Both the position numbers and the translations under genes were made by a program. This document shows positions 58,226 through 64,000 of a DNA stretch of 64,000 nucleotides, piece by piece. The notes below the pieces were generated by a model that was not told where the DNA came from, searched no databases, and saw nothing but the letters and a program-made list of their open reading frames with translations. Source of the DNA: Stutzerimonas stutzeri (GTDB lineage Bacteria > Pseudomonadota > Gammaproteobacteria > Pseudomonadales > Pseudomonadaceae); contig NZ_PPXG01000001.1 of assembly GCF_002909485.1 (NCBI RefSeq), forward strand, positions 620,001 to 684,000. The letters are read 5' to 3'. Positions within the stretch are counted from its first letter, which is position 1. Each line of letters begins with the position of its first letter.

Positions 58226-60337
58226 TCAGAGCTCCATGGACAGACTTACGCTCAGGTTGCGCGGCTCACCCGGCATGACCCAGACATCGCTGTAGGAGCG
58301 CTCGTAGTAGGTCCGGTCGAACGCGTTGTTCAGGTTCATACCGAGGGTCAGCTTTTCCGTCGCCTTGTAGCGCGCCAGCAGATCCACAGTCGTGTACGAC
58401 GGCAGCTCGAAGTCGCTATCGGCCTGCCCTGCCCGATCACCCACGTAGTTCACTGCGCCGCCGAGGGAGAGCCCGCTGAGATCACCATCGAGGAACTCGT
58501 AGGTGGTCAGCACACTGCCGCTGTGACGCGGCACGTTGAGCAGGCGGGTGCCACTGGCCAGCCTGTTGTCACGGGTAACCTCCGCATCAACATAGGCATA
58601 AGAGCCGATCACGCGAATCGCGTCGGTCAGCTGTCCGGCCAGCTGCAGGTCAACCCCGCGGCTGCGCACCTCGCCGGCAGCAATCTGAAAGCCGTCGTTC
58701 GCCGGATCGCTGGTCAGCACGTTTTCCTTGGTCAGGTGGAAGGCTGCGGCGGTGAGCCCCAAACGGCCATCGAACAGATCAAGTTTGACCCCAGCCTCAT
58801 AACCCACGCCTTCTTCCGGATCGAAAGTAGCGCCGCTGGCGTCCGCACCGTTGTTAGGTTTGAACGACTGCGAGGCGTTGGCGAACAGCCCGACCTCCGG
58901 CACCAGCTGATAGAGCACGCCAACACGCGGCGTGACCTTTTCGTGGGTCTGCTCGGTGCGCCGGCCAGCAACCTCATTGTCCAGTCGTTGTTCGTAGTGA
59001 TCATAGCGGGCGCCGATAACGCCAAAGAGCTTGTCGGTAAACCGAATCTGGTCTTGCAGATTCAGTGCGCGGCTATGCACCAGTTCGTTACGGTCAACCG
59101 TACGCGCCGGGTTGAACGCAGGACGCGGTGCACCGTAGACCGGGTTGTAGAGATCGATGGTGCGCAGGTTGTTGGAGCGCAGCATGAACTCGCTCAGGGC
59201 GTATCGCTCGTACTCGGTGCCGATCAAAAGCTGATGCTCGATCGAACCGGTATCGAAGCGCCCGCGCAGCTCCAGTTGGGTGATCGCGTCCTGCCAGTCG
59301 TAGTCGCGATAACGCAGGTTGCGGGTCAGCGTGCGACCGTCCGCTGCGACCCCCGCCGCTTCGGTGGCATAGCCATCCATCCGGCCCTGCTTGTAGTGGC
59401 TGGCCAGGCGCAGCGTCCAGACTTCGTTCAGATCATGTTCGAGTTCGGCCTGCAGCGTTTCGTTGTCGTTGCTGATCGGCCCATCCGAGGGTTCGCCATA
59501 GAACGCTGAGCGGGACACCTTGCCCAGGTCGCCACCGGGCGCGACCACGCCGCGATCGAAGGTCTGGCGGTTGCGCACCACCTCTGCCTGTACCAGCAGC
59601 CGCGTATCAGGACTCAATTCCCAGCTGAAGGACGGCGCGACGAACTGGCGCTCGGATTCGCGATGGTCGCGGAAACTGTTGTTGTCTACGACGGCGATGT
59701 TCATGCGATAGAGCATGTTGCCGTCTTCATCGAGCGGCGTATTCACGTCCAGCGCAGTGCGATAGCGATCCCAGCGACCGGCGCTGAGATCGAGACGGGC
59801 AAAGCTGTCCAGCTGCGGACGCTTGCTGACGATATTGATGGTGCCGCCGGGGTCGCCGCGGCCGTAAAGGCTGGCCGAAGGCCCCTTGAGCACTTCGACC
59901 CGCTCGATATTGGAAGCGTCCGGTGGGTTCATAAAGCCGCGATTGACGCTGAAACCGTCCTTGTAGAACTCTCCGGTGGTCAGCCCGCGCACGCTGTACT
60001 CGTACATGGTCAGGCCACCGAAGTCGTTCTGCCGGGCGACACCACCAGCGAAGTCCAGCGCCTTCTCTACGCGCGGGCTGCCGAGATCCTGCAACACGGA
60101 TGCGGGAATCACGCTGATCGACTGGGGTATCTCTTCGATAGGTGTGTCGGTTTTGGTCGCACTGCGCGTGCGTTTGGCACGATAGCCCTGAACTGGACCG
60201 TCTGCACGTTCCTGGTCCGCCGTGATGGTGACGGAGTCCAACACCGCTGCCTCCTGCGCTCCCGCCAACGGAACGCCCACCAACAACAGCGCCGCGCCGG
60301 CGCCTACCCACTTCAATGTTGCACTTGCGTTATTCAT
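58226..60337 (-). CDS. TonB-dependent receptor (siderophore-receptor family)
   Basis: A 703-residue outer-membrane receptor. Signal peptide WVGAGAALLLVGVPLAGAQ; plug domain with TPIEEIPQSISVIPASVLQDLG and YGRGDPGGTINIVSKRP; a 22-strand barrel with the final segment GEPRNLSVSLSMEL. This is the TonB-siderophore receptor family (FhuE/CntO-like). No extended N-terminal signalling domain. The ATG at 60337 starts the signal peptide. No FecIR-type sigma or siderophore synthesis gene is near. A Zur-like palindrome just upstream suggests zinc rather than iron, so it might carry a metallophore. Confidence 0.88.
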   Translation of the reverse strand: MNNASATLKWVGAGAALLLVGVPLAGAQEAAVLDSVTITADQERADGPVQGYRAKRTRSATKTDTPIEEIPQSISVIPASVLQDLGSPRVEKALDFAGGVARQNDFGGLTMYEYSVRGLTTGEFYKDGFSVNRGFMNPPDASNIERVEVLKGPSASLYGRGDPGGTINIVSKRPQLDSFARLDLSAGRWDRYRTALDVNTPLDEDGNMLYRMNIAVVDNNSFRDHRESERQFVAPSFSWELSPDTRLLVQAEVVRNRQTFDRGVVAPGGDLGKVSRSAFYGEPSDGPISNDNETLQAELEHDLNEVWTLRLASHYKQGRMDGYATEAAGVAADGRTLTRNLRYRDYDWQDAITQLELRGRFDTGSIEHQLLIGTEYERYALSEFMLRSNNLRTIDLYNPVYGAPRPAFNPARTVDRNELVHSRALNLQDQIRFTDKLFGVIGARYDHYEQRLDNEVAGRRTEQTHEKVTPRVGVLYQLVPEVGLFANASQSFKPNNGADASGATFDPEEGVGYEAGVKLDLFDGRLGLTAAAFHLTKENVLTSDPANDGFQIAAGEVRSRGVDLQLAGQLTDAIRVIGSYAYVDAEVTRDNRLASGTRLLNVPRHSGSVLTTYEFLDGDLSGLSLGGAVNYVGDRAGQADSDFELPSYTTVDLLARYKATEKLTLGMNLNNAFDRTYYERSYSDVWVMPGEPRNLSVSLSMEL

Positions 60338-60356
60338 GCTCAAACTCAGGACACCG

Positions 60357-60373
60357 ATGTTATATCGTAACAA
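60357..60373. promoter_or_regulatory. Zur-like palindrome before TonB receptor
   Basis: TGTTA-TATCG-TAACA (60358-60372) is a perfect 5-5-5 palindrome. The stretch resembles the gammaproteobacterial Zur box (TGTTATA…TAACA) and lies 20 bp before the start codon. No Fur-box-like sequence was seen. Confidence 0.4.
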
Positions 60374-60682
60374 TGCTGTCTGTTTGGCGTGAAGGTGTCA
60401 ATGGAGCGATTCGTATGTGCCGTCAGATCCAATGCCGAGCGGCCAGTTATTAGCGCAGCAGCGCTGTTCTTACGCCGCTCCGAACCGCTCGCCCGCCACA
60501 GCCGCCACGACCATTGACTGGCTAGCGGACGCTCCCACTCTTGAGAAGGCAATTAATCACGGGCTGACAGAGGCTGGAGTTTCGACAGCCGAGTTCGCGC
60601 CGAAGCTGTGCAGCTCCTGCGCTACTTCACTCTCAGGCTCGCCAGCAAAAGAACAGATGCATCGCCCGCCTGTTGCGGGCCG
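60374..60682. other. 309-bp gene-free stretch
   Basis: Between the TonB receptor start and the end of the TolC-family gene. Holds a TTGACA-type -35 on the minus strand near 60395 for the receptor. I see no protein or RNA gene. Confidence 0.5.
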
Positions 60683-62191
60683 TTATCGTGGCTCTATTGC
60701 CGCTGCCGTGATATCGCCCAGTGCCCAGGCGGATTCACGGCTGGCCAGCGCCGAGGCAATTGCCTGCACTTTCGTCGATTGCACTTCATCGGGCAGTGGA
60801 TCTAGGCCTGCGCTGGCAAAGATCTGACCGTAGGCATTGCGTAGGTCTGCATAAGACAGATCTCTGCGTAGATCCGCTTGCAATGTGTTCAGCTCCCCCT
60901 GAATCAGGTCCAGCTCACCAAGGCCCGCGGCCTGATGGCGGTTACGTAACTGAGCGACGATCTGCCCGTCGATGTCCGCCAGCTGCTGGTTGGTCTTGAA
61001 CTGACGCAGTGCCTCACGGTAGTTGGCATTGGCCACGTACAGTTGCGCTAGCACGGCAATAGACATGGCCTGACGCCGCGCCGCAGCTACCTCCTCACCC
61101 GCTTTGGCGACATTAATAGCAGCCGGTGCCGAGATTACGTTAAACAGATTCCAAGTGACTTTCACGCCATAGTCGACCCAACCCTGCTCCACCAGAAACG
61201 AATTGCTGTCGTAATGCCCGCCAGCAGAGAACTCCAGTCCCGGCAAAAGACGCAGCATGGCTTTGCGGGTTTCTGCGGCAGAAATGCGCGTCTGATAATC
61301 CTGCTCGCGCAATTCCGGACGACTTGCCAAAGCTTCCTGTTCGAGGCGGGCCAAATCAACCTTGAGTTCCGGGATGATGTACTCATCCTGGGTGGCCAAG
61401 GTTAGGTCCGTGCCCAATGGCAGGTTAATCAGGGTCGCCAGTTCGGTTTTGGCCAGAGACAGGGCTCGTCGCTGCTCTTCGAGTTGGCGAGTCGCCTGAA
61501 TCAGCGAGCGCTGGTAACCCAAAGCCTGCACCGGATCACCAATGCGTCGTTCGCTCATGCTCTGGCTGTTGCCGCGGGCCGTTTCCACCCGAGCCATCAG
61601 GCTGTCAATCTGCTTGAGCAGGCGTTCGGCAGCCATAGCTCGCCAGTAAGCCGAACGCACATCTTGGACGATGGTGTTGATCACCTTACGTCGGCGCTCC
61701 TGCACGATCAGACGCTGGTCTCCGGCCTGCTTGGCGCTGATATAGCTCACGCCGAAGTCGAGTACGTTCCAGACCATGGTCAGGTCCGCCACTTCGCGAT
61801 TACGGTCCTGGGAAGTCGACGGTTCAAGGGACTGGGTGCCCGTTTCCACACTTTCGCTGCTAGATGCGCTGACGTTGTTGCGCCCCACGTAGCCTGCGTC
61901 CAGAGCGAGGCGCGGCAACATGTCAAAACTGGCCAGATCGAGCTGTCGCTTGGCCAACGCTTCTTCCATTATTTTCAAGCGTCCTTCGAGGTTGTACTTC
62001 ACAGCGCGGGCCATCGCCTGGTGCAAAGTCAGCGGACCACTGAGGGGTTCCTGATCTTTATACATATCCTGCAGGTCAGTGAGGGCGCGCTGCTCGCTTA
62101 CGCTGCGCTCGATTGGCTCGCTGGTGACCGCACAACCGCCGGCCATCAACGCAAGCAGACTCACACCGAATAACTTCTGACTTCTATTCAT
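60683..62191 (-). CDS. TolC-family outer-membrane lipoprotein of a secretion system
   Basis: A 502-residue outer-membrane channel. Lipobox LLALMAGGCAV places a lipid anchor at about residue 20. TolC-type coiled-coil repeats follow (LTLHQAMARAVKYNLEGRLKIM; ERRRKVINTIVQDVRSAYWRA; LFNVISAPAAINVAKAGEEVAAARRQ). It is directly downstream of a giant repeat adhesin on the same strand (39 bp between), so it is probably the channel of a type I secretion system for it. The ABC and adaptor genes are not in the window. Confidence 0.85.
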   Translation of the reverse strand: MNRSQKLFGVSLLALMAGGCAVTSEPIERSVSEQRALTDLQDMYKDQEPLSGPLTLHQAMARAVKYNLEGRLKIMEEALAKRQLDLASFDMLPRLALDAGYVGRNNVSASSSESVETGTQSLEPSTSQDRNREVADLTMVWNVLDFGVSYISAKQAGDQRLIVQERRRKVINTIVQDVRSAYWRAMAAERLLKQIDSLMARVETARGNSQSMSERRIGDPVQALGYQRSLIQATRQLEEQRRALSLAKTELATLINLPLGTDLTLATQDEYIIPELKVDLARLEQEALASRPELREQDYQTRISAAETRKAMLRLLPGLEFSAGGHYDSNSFLVEQGWVDYGVKVTWNLFNVISAPAAINVAKAGEEVAAARRQAMSIAVLAQLYVANANYREALRQFKTNQQLADIDGQIVAQLRNRHQAAGLGELDLIQGELNTLQADLRRDLSYADLRNAYGQIFASAGLDPLPDEVQSTKVQAIASALASRESAWALGDITAAAIEPR

Positions 62192-62230
62192 TCCCTGGAT
62201 CGCCCCTGGCTGCCCAAATTTTTGGAATTA

Positions 62231-64000
62231 TCAAGCCTGTACCGAACCGATGCCGACCTGCTGTAAGGCCGCTACCAGTTTGTCGACCTGACGCTGTTCG
62301 GTGTCTTTAAGCTCTTGCAACTGCAGGCCCAGCGTCGGCGCGCCGAACGTCCCTCGTAACCCTTCCGATAGGTCACCGCCCTGAATTGACTGACTACCAA
62401 AAACACTAAACGAAGCACTGCCGAAATCCTGATTGAACAAGCCCGAGATCGTACTGGTACCAAACACCCCGCCGTCGCCACCACCAAAGCCTAGAAAGCC
62501 TTGACCGGAGCCGTCTCCGCCGGATTCGCTGTTGAATACCTGCGCGATGAACGTCGGTGCAAGCTCGCCGCGGTTGATGAAGATGTCGCCGATCGGCCGG
62601 ATGCCGCCGCCCACATCTCTTTGTTCAAAGAGGGGCGGGAAACCCAGCGGCGAGCCAAGGCTACCCAAAGGTGGTGCAAAGACGGCGGGCTGCAATGGAG
62701 CTTCGGACGGCTGAATGCTCGTGACAGGATCCGATGTCAGGAACTCCGGTGGGGGCGTCACCTGACTGGGTACGATTGTATTAATCACATAGTTGTTGGA
62801 CACCGCTACGTCGGCTCCCACGTTGCCTGCCATGTCGCTAACAGTGCTGGTATCCAAAGCGATGGAATTGCTCGGATCGGAGAGGTTCCCTGTGGGGGTG
62901 AGCGTTGCAGTCCAGGTCAGCCCGCCGTCGCTAGTGGCCAGGTTGCTCAGCTCACCGTTGGTAACGTTAAGGTCCGACAAGTCAAAACCGATAACCGCTT
63001 CGCTGAAGGTGATGGTCACCTGAGTCGTCTCCCCCACCCCCAGGTTCGGGCTGGCGACGACGATGGTCGCAGTCGGTCGAGTAGCGTCAAGCGCATAATT
63101 GGCGGAGGTTGCGACACCCGCTCCCGTGTTGCCGGCCATGTCTTGCACATTGCTGGTATCGAGCTGGATCAGGTTGCTGGCATCGCTGACGCCCGCTGTG
63201 GGCACCAGTGTTGCGGTCCAAGTCAGACCGCCGTCACTGCTGCCCAGGTTGGACAACACACCATTGGCCACGCTTAGATCCGAAAGGTCGAAACCGGACA
63301 CCGCCTCGGTGAAGGTAATGGTCACGGTGGTGCTCTGACCGATGCCCAGCGTGGTATTTCCCAACACGATGGTGGCGCCGGGGCGCACCGTGTCGACGGC
63401 GTAATTGTTGGAGTGCACCACACCCATACCGCTGTTGCCCGACGCGTTCACCACACCGCTGGCATTCAAGCTGATCAGATTGCTGCTATCGGTGACGTTG
63501 TTTGCTGGCGTGAACGTGGCCGTCCAGGTCACGCCGCCATCGGTGGAAGATACGTTGCTCAACGAGCCATTGCTCACGCTTAGATCGGAATTGTCGAACC
63601 CGCTGACCGCTTCCGAAAAGGTGATGGTGACCAGCGAGGTTTCACCCACCTTGAGTGCGTTATCGGCCACCACGACCGTGGCGGTCGGCACCTGTGTCCC
63701 CACTACGTAGTTGGCCGAATTGGTAGTGCCTGTCCCGGTGTTGCCTGCAGCGTCGCTCACGCCGGCATTGTTCAGAGTGATCAGGTTGGTGGCGTCGTTA
63801 ACACCTAGGTCAGGCGTGAAGGTGGCAGTCCAAGTAATGCCACCATCGCTGCTGCTTACAGCGCTTAATGTGCCATTTGCAACGCTGAGGTCGGCGTTGG
63901 TGAAGCCGGTTACCGCCTCGCTGAAGGTGATGGTCACCAATGAGGTCTCGCCCACACTGAGGTTGGTATCGGCGAGCACGATCGTTGCGGTTGGACGTTC
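62231..64000 (-). CDS. Large Ig-like repeat adhesin, 3' part (runs off right edge)
   Basis: The C-terminal ~589 residues of a large surface protein. Four tandem Ig-like repeats of 102 residues (306 bp) begin near 63997, 63694, 63388 and 63082; each has VTITFSEAV and WTATFTP or WTATLTP cores and an N-S-A-N-Y-type ending. A non-repeated Pro/Gly-rich tail (GFGGGDGGVFGTSTISGLFNQ) follows and ends in QVDKLVAALQQVGIGSVQA. No RTX nonapeptide or LPXTG was seen. It resembles Bap/LapA-style biofilm adhesins. The start lies beyond the window. Confidence 0.85.
   Translation of the reverse strand, partial: ERPTATIVLADTNLSVGETSLVTITFSEAVTGFTNADLSVANGTLSAVSSSDGGITWTATFTPDLGVNDATNLITLNNAGVSDAAGNTGTGTTNSANYVVGTQVPTATVVVADNALKVGETSLVTITFSEAVSGFDNSDLSVSNGSLSNVSSTDGGVTWTATFTPANNVTDSSNLISLNASGVVNASGNSGMGVVHSNNYAVDTVRPGATIVLGNTTLGIGQSTTVTITFTEAVSGFDLSDLSVANGVLSNLGSSDGGLTWTATLVPTAGVSDASNLIQLDTSNVQDMAGNTGAGVATSANYALDATRPTATIVVASPNLGVGETTQVTITFSEAVIGFDLSDLNVTNGELSNLATSDGGLTWTATLTPTGNLSDPSNSIALDTSTVSDMAGNVGADVAVSNNYVINTIVPSQVTPPPEFLTSDPVTSIQPSEAPLQPAVFAPPLGSLGSPLGFPPLFEQRDVGGGIRPIGDIFINRGELAPTFIAQVFNSESGGDGSGQGFLGFGGGDGGVFGTSTISGLFNQDFGSASFSVFGSQSIQGGDLSEGLRGTFGAPTLGLQLQELKDTEQRQVDKLVAALQQVGIGSVQA
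62776..64000 (-). repeat. 306-bp tandem repeats inside the adhesin gene
   Basis: Four in-frame copies of about 306 bp, diverged in DNA (not identical) but conserved in protein, extending past the right edge. The DNA divergence suggests old duplication under selection for the fold. Confidence 0.9.

Noticed and set aside
62776-64000. Regular repeats as a CRISPR array
   Set aside because: Period is 306 bp, the copies are in frame and diverged, and there are no short spacers.

Overview
The window looks like chromosomal DNA of a GC-rich gammaproteobacterium of the Pseudomonadaceae. A Pseudomonas/Stutzerimonas relative is the best guess, from recognisable mexS-mexT-mexEF-oprN, muxABC-opmB, mannitol (mtl) and tamAB loci. 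No rRNA, tRNA, CRISPR array, insertion sequence or phage gene was seen. It is a mosaic of ordinary core genes and several transport/catabolism cassettes.

Region 1 (1-12.6 kb): the 5' part of an SDR oxidoreductase, then a mexS-like oxidoreductase divergent from a mexT-like LysR regulator, then the RND pump mexE-mexF-oprN. Two things stand out. About 2.5 kb carrying a decayed NAD(P)-binding protein gene, a YdcZ-type transporter and a second LysR regulator separates mexT from mexE. The mexE reading frame is broken by one extra base near 5870. An orphan DctP-type TRAP binding protein follows.

Region 2 (12.6-27 kb): a complete muxABC-opmB operon on the minus strand with its genes coupled by ATGA overlaps, an orphan MurJ-like flippase, a homoserine-dehydrogenase-like oxidoreductase with a SAF domain, thiol peroxidase (tpx) and an alanine/glycine:cation symporter.

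Region 3 (27-36 kb): tamA-tamB for outer-membrane protein assembly, a GNAT acetyltransferase, xthA, and a PstS-like binding protein fused to an OmpA-type peptidoglycan-binding domain.

Region 4 (36-46 kb): a polyol catabolic cluster, mtlZ-mtlR-mtlEFGK-mtlD-mtlY: an ABC importer, mannitol/arabitol dehydrogenase, xylulokinase and fructokinase, with a candidate MtlR operator and a candidate Hfq/Crc site before mtlE.

Region 5 (46-53 kb): an acyl-CoA dehydrogenase divergent from a LysR regulator, then a gluconate-type operon read leftward: a single protein joining gluconokinase to the small TRAP permease, the large permease, the binding protein and a GntR-like LacI repressor. This fusion is the most unusual gene architecture in the window.

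Region 6 (53-64 kb): ppiC, zapE, a LysR-controlled D-amino-acid dehydrogenase/RidA/TAXI-binding-protein cassette, a TonB-dependent receptor with a Zur-like palindrome in front of it, a TolC-family secretion lipoprotein and the 3' end of a large adhesin built of 102-residue Ig-like repeats that runs off the right edge.

Gene identities rest on reading protein sequences against remembered families; no database search was run. Regulatory sites are pattern-based and given lower confidence.
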